A DNA stretch of 64,000 bases from Melieria omissa (taxonomy: Eukaryota > Arthropoda > Insecta > Diptera > Ulidiidae), in contig OZ020268.1 of NCBI GenBank assembly GCA_963971225.1, positions 54,125,900-54,189,899 on the forward strand. The letters are read 5' to 3'. Made by a program: the position numbers and the translations under genes. How positions within the stretch are numbered: the stretch's first letter is position 1; every line of letters begins with the position of its first letter. Below are positions 10,888 through 22,091 of this stretch, piece by piece. A model generated the notes under the pieces. It had not been told where the DNA came from, did not search any database, and worked only from the letters and a program-made list of their open reading frames with translations.

Positions 10888-12631
10888 AAACCCTAATAAT
10901 CGAAATAAATGCTTCTAGAATCCAAACCCTGGGATCCATACCAATCAATAACCCCTTAAAATATAGCTGGAGTCTCCAGCTTCCAGAAATGATTGTATGT
11001 CCAGGATGTACTGAGGATGAGGTACTAAATTCGATGCGCAAACTTCACTTTGAAGATCTGGCAAATCCAAAATGTTTGTCTTATTGGATGTGGTCTATCT
11101 ATTCCGAAAAATCTCTAAATTCATCTCACTTTTAATTCAAACACTTTCTTACTAAAAAGTATATTTGCTACTCCATGCAACGACGGGAACATGAAATGAG
11201 ATCAGTTCAGTGCGCTAATGACTTTACATGCGGTTAACGAACTCGAATTGTTCACAGCACTTGCATGTGTGAATGTGTGTGTGTGTGTGCCTGTGTAGTA
11301 AAAAGCATTGCACGTTGCGCGGCTGTAATTTGAACACACCGCATGTGCGCCAACGCCTATCGCCAGTTGGCACCCACCCACCAACGCCTATCGGCCCAAC
11401 ACTGCGCACACTGGGCCAACGAACAGCAAACAGCTCACTGGGCGTCTAGGCGAATGATTGCTGGCAAATTGAATTAATTCAATGAATTTGCATTGTAAGT
11501 CGCAATGATGTGATAAAGCTTTGCATTAAAATATTCAAATGAAGGCAGAATGAATAGTGGACTCAAACAACGAAGAATGCGCATGTAGCTTAGCACGAAA
11601 AGCGCCGCAATTGTTGCGTTGTCTGCGGAAATTAGACGCGCGCACTGCAAGCAAGCGACGAAAGGGAGGCAACTAAGTGCGCGTCTCGTACAAAATGCGC
11701 GTACTTCAATTAATAAAATGACAAATTGCATAGAGCGAATGGTGATATGTATGCGATCTGCAGGCAAAAGCTCCCGATTTGTTGAGCTCAATGAGTACAG
11801 AATGGAACCGAAGACTTGAGCTGAGGCTGTGCTTAACTCACTGAAGAGTCCTTACGTGTTAGAGCGGCTTGAGTGGTGCTCAAATTATTTGGTTTAAGTG
11901 TGCTTGGCAAATTGTAAAGAAAAAAGTAATAATAATCAAATTGAAACTATAAGCAGAGCACTTTCAATTGAAATAAGTTTACAAAATAACGAAGAAATTA
12001 CAAACAATAACCTGGCAAAAATTCATAGAGACTATCAAAATATTAGAAATAAACTAAATATTAGAAATAAAAAAAATAAACTAAATTTAAAAAATAGAAA
12101 AACAAGTTCTTAAGTCATAGAAAGCCATCAAAATAATTTTTGTTTTAATTTTTAAGTGTAAAAATCAATACAACATGTTTTGAATATAATTGGGTAATTA
12201 ATGTAATCCGGCAGCAATGTCAGAGCCGTTCGGAAGAGACGATGAAAGAAGTAGCATCTCTCTGCCGATTTCGCTTCTTCTCGTTATTTCTGATTATGAT
12301 TTAATTAAATTTATTGCAGAGTTTTAATTTTATTTGTTCTTGTTAGGCTTCATATTTGTTTACCCTTTCGCTACAGATTTTTACTGGGGAAAATTAAAAT
12401 TTTAAATTTTACGTTTTAGGCTTCTATGCGGTTATATTAGCAACATTCCATAAGAAATTTTTTTTAATTTTTATACTCGGACCCTGTATTTTAGAGTATT
12501 TTTCTATGAGAGCAACCACATCATTGCGGCTGTAATAATTACTTAAACATAACATTTTGTACGTATAACGAAAATTTAAATATTTATTTATTTACTTCAG
12601 CCAAAATTAAAAAAAGAAGTATGAGCCGGAT
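10888..12631. other. Intergenic
   Basis: A TG repeat lies at about 11265-11295, with a nearby short duplication of CCAACGCCTATCG (11352 and 11380). Region 11500-11830 is GC-richer with opposed ORFs and no domain. From about 12180 a segment shows weak similarity to 20650-20870 (GAGACGATGAAAGAAG and GGCTTCATATTTGTT-like phrases), perhaps remnants of one repeat family. Confidence 0.35.
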
Positions 12632-15394
12632 TTCAATGGAGATGTGGAAAAGATGTATAGGCAAATTCTTGTCCACCAAGACGATCAAGAGTTTCAGCGA
12701 ATCCTCTTTCGTGAGTCTCGAAATTCCCCCATTCGAGACTTTAGGCTCAAGACAGTGACGTTTGGTGTAAACTGTGCTCCTTTCTTAGCCATTCGAACAC
12801 TTCGACAACTGGCTGAAGATTCAAAGGACAAATTCCCGTTAGCGGAAACAGTCCTTCTCAAGGAGACTTACGTTGATGACATTTTGTCCGGTGCGCATTC
12901 CATTTCTGAAGCAGTCGACTCACTGACACAAGTGATCGGTGCCCTCAAATCCGCAGGATTTCCTCTTAGGAAGATTACATCTAATCATCCGAGGATCCTG
13001 GAGAATATTCCCACCTCGGCACTTCTCGACTCAGACTTCCTTAAGTTCGAAAGTGCCAGCTCTACAAAAACACTTGGCATGAGATGGAACGCTTTGTCGG
13101 ATACTTTCTCGTATTCGATCGTTCCCATCTCAGAAACGAGTTCTGCCACGAAGCGACAGATTCTCTCTGCGGTCGCAAAACTTTTTGACCCGGCAGGATG
13201 GCTCTCGCCCATTATAACTCAAGCCAAGTTACTCCTGCAAGAGCTTTGGTTGGAGGGCACGGAATGGGATGAATGCGTAAAGCCCGGTTCCCTCATAAAA
13301 TGGAATCAGTTCGTCAAGAATCTGTCGTCCATCAGCGAGATCAAGATCCCCCGATGGGTACAATTCTCACCTCTGAAGCGAATCCAACTTCACGGATTGT
13401 GCGATGCTTCAGAAAAGGCATATTGCGCAACCCTTTATTTGCGCGCCACTGACAGCGATGGCAATATCTCGTGTCACCTGCTCGTGGCAAAGGGTAAAGT
13501 TGCACCTCTGCAGACGGTTAGCTTTCCGCGACTAGAATTGTGCGGCGCCGTTTTACTTTCCCAGTTATCCAAATGCCTTACTGAAAATCTCGATGTGAAC
13601 CCCGAAGACACCTTCTTCTGGTCGGATTCACAAATAGTTCTCGCCTGGCTAGAAAAACCTCCAAGCACTTGGAAGACGTATGTAGCCAACCGCACAGCCT
13701 AGATTCTGAAAAACGTCGGCAACGCCACTTGGTGTCATGTCATCAGCCATGACAATCCCGCCGACTTGGGCACTCGCGGGTGCAAGCCCCATGAACTTGC
13801 AAGAAACCCACTGTGGTGGAACGGCCCGAAATGGCTTCAGTCACCTGAAGAAGCCTGGCCCAAATCAACTTCCTCCAATGTTGCTCCACCTGAGCAACGA
13901 AAGGTCGAAGTGCATCTCGCGCTGGAGGAACCATCCGACATCCTCGATCGGTTCTCCTCCTATTCTCGCGCGCTACGTGTCCTTGCGTACGCATTCCGTT
14001 TTGTCCACAACGGACTCGCTAAGAGGAGCAACTCTCCCCTCAATCTAAATCCATTCGTTTCCCAGAATGAGATTCAGTTTGTCAAGACGAGACTCCTCTC
14101 GTTAGCCCAGACACGTTTCCACCTTCCAGAACTTACCGCGTTGTCCAACAAGACCCCTCTTCCCCGAAAAAGCACGATTTTGACCCTCACTCCGTTCCTC
14201 GATAAGGACGGCTTGATGAGAGTTGATGGTAGATTGGCCCAGGCGGCGCTTAGTTACAATGAGCGCCATCCGATAATCCTACCAGAGGCATCTCGGTTCT
14301 GCACGTTGTATCTTGAGTTCCTCCACACTCTTCTCTTACACGCAGAACTTCAGCTCATGTTCAGAATGGCTCGTCAAGAGTTTTACATTCCCCGTCTAAA
14401 GCCTCAGATCAAGAAATGCATTCGCCTATGCAAGGTCTGCACGGTTCAGAGACAAAAGGTCCGATTACAAATAATGGCAGCTCTTCCGCAAGAGCGTTGT
14501 ACCCTGTCAATCCCATTCTCGACGACAGGTGTTGATTTTGCGGGCCCATTTCAAATTAAAGCATCTCAGCTCCGAACGGCAACCTTCCTCAAAGGTTATG
14601 TCGCGGTGTTTGTCTGCTTCTCAACCAAGGCCATTCACTTGGAATTGTGTTCTGCCCTTACCAAGAAGGCATTCCGTGCTGCTTTTGCCAGATTCATTGG
14701 CAGACGAGGCCTCCCCCGAAAAATCATGTCGGACAATGGCACCACTTTCGTTGGCGCCCACAGAGCCATGAGCCGAGAGTTCCGACATCCTGAAGAAATA
14801 TTCCACTCAAGGAGTCGATTGGGTTTTCATCCCCCCAGTGCACCTCACAAGGGCGGGTTGTGGGAATCTGCAGTCAAGAGTTTCAAAACTCATCTCAAGA
14901 AGACTGCCGGCTATCACAAATTCAACTTCGAAGAGTTCACAACTCTTCTTGTTAGAATTGAGGCCGTTCTGAACTCCCGGCCACTATCACCTCTATCACA
15001 AGATCCATATGATCTCTTAGCGCTTACTCCAGGTCACTTCCTGCGAGGCGCCCCCCTCCTGTCACCTCCCGAGCCCAATTTGGAAGATCTATCCATGATC
15101 AACCGATGGGAGTAGCTGAAAGCTCTTCATCATGAGTTCAGCCGGAGGTGGAAATCTGAATATCTCCACGAGCTCCAAAAAAGGCACAAGTGGCGCCATC
15201 CCCAAAAGGAGCTAGAATTGTACCAATTAGTCGTCATCAAGGACGAGCTGCTGCCCCCCACCGAGTGGAAGTTAGGACGTATCGTCACCCTGCATCGAGG
15301 ACCCCACGGCCACATCCGGGTAGCTGACGTTCGCACGCAATCCGGAACTCTCACGCGCCCGATCGTGAAGTTGTGTGTTCTACCCACCGATTAG
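12632..15394 (+). pseudogene. BEL/Pao pol: RT, RNase H, integrase with two nonsense codons
   Basis: One reading frame carries the C-terminal half of RT with the catalytic YVDD box (about 12871), then RNase H with LCDASEKAY and FFWSDSQIV, then integrase. The integrase shows a zinc-binding region ending CIRLCKVCTVQ, the DDE residues in GVDFAGPF, MSDNGTTF and KGGLWESAVKSF, and a C-terminal LTPGHFLRGAPL segment. The frame is broken only by TAG at 13700-13702 and TAG at 15113-15115. Both sit where glutamine is plausible (C to T change in CAG). It resumes after each and ends at 15392-15394. The N-terminus is lost at about 12632 in what looks like a truncation junction. It normally acts in the virus-like particle of the element; here it cannot give a full product. 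Confidence 0.85.
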
Positions 15395-15482
15395 AACAAC
15401 TTCCTTTATAATTATTTACGGGCATCACTGCCCCCTTTCAATATAAGACACTAAAGTCCGGTTCTCTCTTCGCAGCTCCACC

Positions 15483-16051
15483 ATGGACGATATGCAGAAG
15501 TGTCAGCTGTGCCACCGCCCTCACCCTTTGAGATTCTGCCGCGGGTTCCTGGCTATGAACCCCGGCCAACGCGGTACATGCCCATGGCTATTGTCGCAAC
15601 TGTTTGGCCCGGTCCCACACCACCGGGGCCTGTGATTCGTCAAACAGTTTTAAGAAGTGTCGATTAGCGCACCACACGATGCTGCATCCCATGGACATCC
15701 TGCAGCACACCGGCAAAGAAGCCCACCACTCCAAAGCAGCGCCAACACCGCTGCCGCCGTCGCAATCCTCAGACTCCAGCACCGTCCACACGCTGCCCAA
15801 CTCACCCCCCCGCTCGTATTGAGCATCCCTCGCGCACCCGTCGGGGAGCGGCTCGCTCAACGGCATCAGCTCGGGCCGGTCAGGCACGCCCAGCCTCAAC
15901 CCGTGACGCCAGCAGCATGCCGCGTCGCCATCGGGCTGGATCCAGCTCTGCTCGCCAGGGCATCACCACCAGCCAGCTTCGAGGACGCAAGGCCCAGGCG
16001 CTGTTGACCCAGGCCATCAAATCCTTGACGGAGTTGAGGGGGGTCTTTTAA
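15483..16051 (+). pseudogene. Zinc-knuckle protein encoded 3' of BEL/Pao pol, frameshifted
   Basis: An ATG at 15483 opens a frame with CQLCHRPHPLRFC (C-x2-C-x3-H-x4-C). The next frame carries CRNCLARSHTTGAC, a classical C-x2-C-x4-H-x4-C knuckle, then a Cys-His rich KKCRLAHHTMLHP and a Ser/Pro/Thr-rich linker to 15822. A third frame then gives a Arg/Ser/Ala-rich tail ending in TELRGVF and TAA at 16049-16051. Two frameshifts (about 15570 and 15823) would need correction for one protein. The position between integrase and the polypurine tract is where an env-like or accessory ORF would sit. It is a probable nucleic-acid-binding protein of the element; its role is unknown. Confidence 0.65.
16028..16043 (+). 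other. Polypurine tract of the BEL/Pao element (candidate)
   Basis: The G-rich run GAGTTGAGGGGGG stands directly before the inferred 3' LTR start and overlaps the end of the zinc-knuckle ORF. Such tracts prime plus-strand DNA synthesis in LTR elements. Confidence 0.5.
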
Positions 16052-16507
16052 ATGCACGAGTGCATCCGGCCCCAGGATGTGCATCACCTGAAATATAAAA
16101 CAAACCATAAATTATATTTTGTACACATCCTCCCCCAATTCGTATACCTACCTCGTTTACTTACGTCCTTACATTCCCATATACTTACCCTTATATACTT
16201 ACCACTTGTTACTTACCTTTACTCCTTATCCGCTATCCTCTCTTTCCTTATGTACTTACCGACGGCATCCGTCGCTGTCCAAAACGGTGCTTGCGCGGCT
16301 GACGGCCACTTATCATCCGACCTCCGGCGACGACACCACGCGATCCGCGACAACATCCAAATCAACACGAACACCATAACCAACTCCACATAAATCATAA
16401 ATCACATATCTTCGATCAAACCACAATATATCAGGTGTACAACTTTGCTTCCGCCGTTTTTTTTCCAAAATTAAAAGCTTTATTGCGAAAAAGTGCTTAC
16501 AGATCTA

Positions 16508-17000
16508 TTATTCAAAGTATTGTCCGTCGCTAGCGACAACTTTCTCCCATCTTTCCGGCAATTTTCGGATTCCGGCTCGAAAAAAGGAGTCCTCTTTTGA
16601 CGCTATCCATGAAGCAATCCATTTTTCCAATTCTTCGAAGGATTGAAAATGTTGATCTGCCAGGCCGTGTGCCATCGAACGGAATAGGTGGAAGTCAGAA
16701 GGGGCGACATCTGGGGAATACGGCGGGTGGGGCAAGACTTTCCATTTCAGCGTTTCCAGGTACTTTTTGGCCACTTTTGCGACGTGAGGCCGAGCATTGT
16801 CCACCACCATGTTTGTCTTCGACATCGAAATCACCATTTTTAAAACGTTGAAACCACTCCCGACACGTTCTTTCACTCAGAGCAGCATCACCGTAAGTTT
16901 CTGAGAGCATTCGATGCGCTTCAGCTGCATTTTTTTTCGAATTGTAACAGAAAAGTAAAACTTCCCGCAAATGGCGAGAATTGGGCACATAAACGGACAT
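16508..17000 (-). pseudogene. mariner transposase with internal deletion
   Basis: Minus-strand translation starts at the ATG ending at 17000 (MSVYVPNSRHL) with the helix-turn-helix DNA-binding region through GDFDVEDKHGGG. The reading then shifts frame directly into DNARPHVAK, the second catalytic Asp, and continues through LPHPPYSPDVAPSD to the C-terminal VASDGQYFE. The spacing of the second and third Asp is 34 residues, the DD34D signature. The hinge, the first catalytic Asp and much of the catalytic core are gone, so the copy cannot transpose itself. Confidence 0.85.
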
Positions 17001-17099
17001 TTTTGAGCGTGAATAATACGAAAACAAGAACAACTGTCACTGAAACGGCGATGACAATTCGTTAGGCACTGTCCACACTCACTTTAATGGCATTACCAT

Positions 17100-17823
17100 C
17101 AGTGTGCTTACTTAATTTTTCATTTATGTGGTAGACTCAGTAAACAAATGTGGTAGATTTGAATGAAATGTGGTAGATTTTTTTTTATTGTACATTAATT
17201 GCATTTTATTGCATTTGTACATTGTATTTCATTCTATTTGTACATTAATTGTATTTTACGTTCTTCTATGCTATTTAACCTGTGTCGGGTTTCGTCCCAT
17301 TGTTTTTTGTATTGTTGACTATTTTTGTTTTCTTTTTTGGGAGCTCGGACTTGCAAATTTCAGCAGCAGGTACAACTTCGCGTGGTAAAACTTCGTCCCG
17401 TCCAAGCGCATTGCCATCGCCATGCGATATTCTAAAATACTAAACGTTACTAAAAAAACAAAGGAAAAATTCACTTCAACTTCAACTTTTTTTAGATATT
17501 TTTTCCATTTTAATTGCACCTGCCGCCAAAACAATTGTCAAACTGTCAACTATTTGTAGTACACTGCTTTCGAAGTGATGAGAGTGCTACCACTTAAGTT
17601 TTTGTTTTGCACATTTTCCCTTATAATGTTTAATGCAGCTCTAACATAAATTTTACAACATAAAGCTCTAATTTACTTGGAGTAATAGGATGGTTAATAG
17701 AAAAATTTATGTTCCACAAAAATGTGGTAGATTTGAAGCCCTCCGTGGTAGATGTGGTAAAAACTTGGTTTTAAAAATAATTGTGGTAGATCTACCACAT
17801 ATGTGGTAGAAGTAAGCACACTG
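17100..17823. mobile_element. hAT MITE inside the mariner
   Basis: The inverted ends CAGTGTGCTTACTT and AAGTAAGCACACTG are perfect over 14 bp. The exact 8-bp target duplication ATTACCAT lies at 17092-17099 and 17824-17831, the hAT signature. Near both ends the motif TGTGGTAGA is repeated (about 17129, 17147, 17167 on the left; 17719, 17745, 17782 and 17802 on the right), the layout of subterminal transposase-binding repeats. No transposase ORF is present. Confidence 0.88.
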
Positions 17824-18238
17824 ATTACCATCTATGTATTTCAACCAGCCTCAGCCGGTACAGCCACCTATCGGAAAACGGCGGAAGCAAAGTTGTACAC
17901 CTGATACATTTACCACAACACTCTACAATAGGCATTTATTCAACATAAGCTACACATAAAGTTACATTGTACACACAGTTTACGAATATTTCACAAAACA
18001 TAATCAGAAGTTTGTACTCACACTTACAATCTATCAATTACAAGTCACTAACATTTTATACCCACACACTGAATTATTACCAATAAACACGAATTATAAC
18101 GTTTCTCGTACAACCTGGTATTATATTTCCCTGTGCGCGACCGCGAAGTCTTTGTGACGCGTACAAAGTATGTAAATTGAAAGAAAACGTCAAATTAAAA
18201 TGTTATTTAATTTTTCTGCTTCTTCTTCCTTTACAATT

Positions 18239-19880
18239 TTTTTTTCAAACAGGAACAAACGCGCAGGGGATGACCCCTATTAATGCGAAGCATTGCGTTG
18301 GTTCAGGAAGGATATAAAGATTGGGAGATAGGCTTATGAGTGAAGTGCTTATGGGCTCTTGCCTTGAACCCATCGAGATCATAAGTGCTGGGGAAAATAT
18401 CCGCAGGGAGACCATTACACAACCGCGCTGTACGAGCCAGAAACGAACTTTCCCTGTAGTGCGTTGGAACATCGTTTCAACGTGGAATGCATGGGCGCCA
18501 GTGTTCAAACGGGTTGTCCGGGGGAATACCCGGAGTGAATGCATCAAGCTGCTCATCTCCACTGAGCAGTTACCGAAAAAGTATCGGTAAAATAACACCA
18601 CACATGCCACGTTTCGACGATGCTCCAGGGAGTCAATAGAGCTGGATGCCCTACTGTCCCCTATAAGTTTAATCGCATGGTTTTGCACCCGATCGAGGAG
18701 CTCCAAATGGGTTTTTGAAGCCCCCGCCCAGAGGTGCGAGTTAAACTCAATTTTAGGTCGGATATAGGTGGTGTAAATAATGCGGAGATCAGACGGAGTG
18801 AAATATTTTTGGCACCGCTTTAGGAAGCCGAGGCACTTGGGTGCTTCTTTCGACACGCCAAAAATATGATCGTTCCAACGAAGATCGTTCTTAATGGACA
18901 TGCCCAGAACATCAAGAGCTGCCGATTCCGCAATACCCACACCACCCATAACCAGGGATGTGTTGGGATGTGGGGAGTCTCGCTTGTGGGATAACAGGCA
19001 ACATTGGGTCTTGCGGGGATTAAAATCGACCCTGTTGGCTTGACCCCACTTGGAGATTGTTTGTAGGTCGCTATTAAGTGAGTCATTCATACGGCGCCGT
19101 TCTCTCTCAATCTCCACAGAGCTGGGACGCTTTGTGAAAGAGTATGAATTACAAATGGTGCTGTCATCCGCAAACGAGTAAATGGGATTCTTCGTCGACG
19201 CCAACAGGTCGTTGATGAAGATCAGGAAAAGGGTTGGAGAAAGGACTGAACCCTGCGGCACTCCCGCGCTAAGGGAATGCTTTTCCGAGGCTATGCCCTC
19301 TATTACAACACGAATAGAGCGATCATAGAGGAAGCTCGTTATCTACGGAGAGAAGATACTACCGACACCATAGTCAATCAATTTTGACACGAGTGCTTTA
19401 TGCCACACCCGGTTAAAGGCCTTGGAAATATCCAATGCAACAACCTTGCTTTCACCGAGGTTTAGAATGCTATGGTTCCATTTCTCGGTGAGGACCGCCA
19501 TAAGGTCTCCCGTCGATCGCTGTCTTCGGAAGCCGTATTGGCGGTCACTTAGTCTCAGTCTATTGTGCTCCAGATATTTCACAAGGTTGAAGTTTACAAT
19601 GTTTCCCATTGCTTTGGAAAGCACCGAGCAAATTGCTATAGGTAGGTAGTTCGCAGGGTCAGTAGTCTTGCCTTTTTTAGGAACTGGTTGAACATTTGCT
19701 ACCTTCCAGCATGTCGGAAATACGCCTGTGCTGTATGACGTGCTGAAAAGTTTGCGTAATGGACAAGCCAGCGAAGTAGCGCACTTTTTCAAAACAAGGG
19801 CGGGAATGCCGTCCGGCCCTGAAGCCTTATTTGCATCGAGATTTGCGTTGAACTACCCGTGTGCGAAAATGAATACTACT
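18239..19880 (-). mobile_element. LINE family B, copy 1 (5' truncated)
   Basis: It is read on the minus strand from about 19880 to a short A-rich tail near 18239. It shares coding and 3' UTR sequence, including the GCGCGTTGGCTCG-like end, with the copies at 30293-31345 and 40252-43064. The truncation starts inside the RT, upstream of NLDANKASGPDGIP. Confidence 0.85.
18300..19878 (-). pseudogene. LINE family B reverse transcriptase, broken
   Basis: Visible RT blocks are NKASGPDGIPAL, the VPKKGKTTDPANYLPI region, VVALDISKAFNRVWH, MPQGSVLSPTLF and the catalytic SFADDS box. One nonsense codon stands near 19343 where the 40252 copy reads Trp in SRWITSF. Near 18455 a 7-base loss, from a CACTAC repeat that is still double in the 30293 copy, shifts the C-terminal frame. 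The codon for Asp in DISKAFDR is changed to Asn (DISKAFNR). The product would be inactive. Confidence 0.8.
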
Positions 19881-20289
19881 ATGCGAAATACTATGTCAAG
19901 ATATATCATTAAAAAAGTGTATACTTCTCTTCTTTAAACTTAAATATTCATTTTATTAATTTGGTATTTTTTTTAAAACTTCAAACTATAATAAGGGCCA
20001 ACAAAAAATGTATTCTTCAAACCACAGAGGGTTCAGACGTCCACAAAGTAGCATGTTGCCATATGGCAACAAAATAGCGAAAGGGTTATCACTTATAGTG
20101 GACTCTAAACCATTTAAAATTATGTAATTGACATCTTATTTGATATTAAATTATTTCAATATTGAAACGATAAGGCACTCTGTGCTGAATGCTTTTCTAT
20201 GCACGAATGGTTTTCCAAGCATACTTACGACAAATTTGGTATAATTCGCTTGGTATAGTCCGATATGGCAAGGATGGTTCGCGAAAGGT

Positions 20290-20570
20290 GATGAGCTTTG
20301 CTAGAACAATCGAGATAGAAAGTACAACTGGAATGTGCAAGAAAGTTCTGCGCGATAAGAAAACTATTATAAAAGCAACAGTGGCAGCGCAAGGGGTCGA
20401 GTATGTGTTAAGCAAGCAAAGTGGTAACAAGTGTAGATACAAGCGAAGTGTAAATCTGTAAATAAAGTGATAGTTTCTGACTGCGTTTTGCGCTGAATAA
20501 TTGAAGTTGTTTTATTTTCAAACACAATCAAAACGACCCTTGGAAAACAAACTTGGATTTTCGTAACAAT
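20290..20570 (-). repeat. LTR-like repeat, copy 2 (inverted relative to copy 1)
   Basis: Read on the minus strand it starts TTGTTACGAAA and contains GTGTTTGAAAATAAAAC, CAGCGCAAAACGCAGTCAG and TCTCGATTGTTCTAGC as in copy 1 at 9984-10305. It is probably a solo LTR or fragment of an unidentified LTR element. Confidence 0.5.
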
Positions 20571-21934
20571 ATTTTTAGATATTTTCAAAAGCAAGGACGA
20601 ACGTCCTTTAGCCTTTAAAGCCTTTAAATATGAATGAATGGACTAAAATGGTTCAATAATGTCAAAGGAAGAGACAATAAAAGAAAGAGCGACTCTCCTG
20701 CCGATTTCTTTCATTAATATGGCCGAAGATAAATTGGACAGCAGATGGTTTTCGGTTACCGTGGCGAGTAATTTCTGATTTTTGTATAGTAGATATATTT
20801 ATTGAAGTTTTCGTTCTTTTCTCCTCTTAGGTTTCATATTTCTTACGGCTGAAAAGGAAGTCGCCGCATTTCAGCTCACTTCTCTTAAAAGTTTTCAGCG
20901 ACGAAGGCTTAGCACACTTCAATTGTAACGTGAGGCGAGAAAGGTGGACTCTTAATTATTTGAAATTATTTGACTTCCTAATCAATGTTATGGCGCAGTG
21001 CAAATACGTGGCTTGGCGCAGAGCCTAAGCCTGAACTTATCCCCCTTATAGGTGACTGAGAACACGGGCTGTCATTCCAAGCAGCTTGACTACAAGCTGG
21101 CTGTGCGCGCTGACTGGAGGCCAGTAGCCTAAAAGCAGACTATAACATGGCCAACAGCACCAAGACGCTGTTAGGCGATCCCACCTAAACTGTGTCTATG
21201 CAGCAGCATTTCTGGAAAATGCCTGCCACAGTTCACGGACAATATGCACGCATTCAGGCGTACCTAGAATGCCCCGGAAAGTCAGCAGCCATTGGTTTTG
21301 TGCAGTGTGAACGCACTTCTCTATATAAACCTTAATCCACTGCGTCAGATTTGGAGATTTCAAAAATCTTTCTCAGTGTTTTTAATTAGATTTGCTTTAA
21401 ATAAATTTGCTACATTGCACAAGAATGGGTGCGAACAGTTTGAGAAACATTGGCATAGATAAATGAATAGCCGAGACCCAACCCCATTGTACTAAAATTC
21501 ACACAAATTTTTATTTAGCCTAATTTAAGAATTACTAGTTTGGATTTAAGAACTTGCAGTGAGAGAATAAAAATTGACAACAATTTTAGAAACGACAAGA
21601 AATTCATTGCATGAACTTAGGGCGTATCCAAACAATACATCCTAAAAGTAGGCTATATATGCATGCAATGAATTGTGTTGTTCATGTATAACCGTTTTTT
21701 ATGAGGCAACTGGTTTTGAAATTCGCTGCTACCTACGTATTTATGATCGCCTATTATTTTGTGCAATATTTTCAGGAAATTCTACAGGAAATCTTCAATT
21801 GAAAAAAACGCCGCCTTGGAGTATGCAAAACGCTCTAATCGCACATCACTACTCAGCAAACCCTAGCAATTAACAAGCCCACATTAATGAAAATTAAAAA
21901 ACATCAAACAATTGCAACGAATTCACTTTCTTCT
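20571..21934. other. Intergenic downstream of RpL17
   Basis: A unique-looking stretch. The segment 20930-21350 is less AT-rich but holds no ORF with a recognisable domain. No terminal repeats were found. Confidence 0.35.
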
Positions 21935-21955
21935 AAAAAACAGCGTTCAAATGAT

Positions 21956-21961
21956 TTTATT
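21956..21961 (-). terminator. RpL17: Poly(A) signal of RpL17
   Basis: AATAAA on the minus strand, about 130 bases past the RpL17 stop codon, is the first canonical signal and gives a short 3' UTR typical of ribosomal protein genes. Confidence 0.6.
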
Positions 21962-22091
21962 GAACCAACATCTAGTTTGTGTTTTCTACAATTGTGTGCA
22001 TGTGGCGAGATTTTTCTCATTTTTCTATGACAAAACACAAAAAATCAAGTTAACAGCTGTCCACAAGCGCGCATCTTTCTCTCCTTATCAT

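Larger units (their letters stand above)
16431..17904 (-). mobile_element. mariner deletion derivative in the BEL LTR, split by a hAT MITE
   Basis: Perfect 26-28 bp inverted ends begin TCAGGTGTACAACTTTGCTT and run through CCGCCGTTTT. TA is duplicated at 16429-16430 and 17905-17906. Without the 732 bases of MITE plus its target duplication, the element is about 740 bases, well short of a full mariner (about 1.3 kb). The near-identical ends suggest a recent insertion. Confidence 0.9.
12632..18170 (+). mobile_element. BEL/Pao LTR retrotransposon, 5' truncated, 3' LTR split by a mariner
   Basis: The pol remnant (12632-15394) is followed by a zinc-knuckle ORF (15483-16051), a purine tract GAGTTGAGGGGGG just before about 16044, and then a non-coding stretch beginning near TGCACGAGTGCATCC. 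That stretch resumes after the mariner (17907 on) and holds AATAAA near 18081, so it looks like the 3' LTR. gag, protease, the start of RT and the 5' LTR are missing. The right end near 18170 is an estimate because no second LTR is available for comparison. Confidence 0.7.

Noticed and set aside
12180..12420. 5' LTR of the BEL element
   Set aside because: It shows no clear similarity to the inferred 3' LTR (16044-18170); weak similarity to 20650-20870 suggests another repeat.
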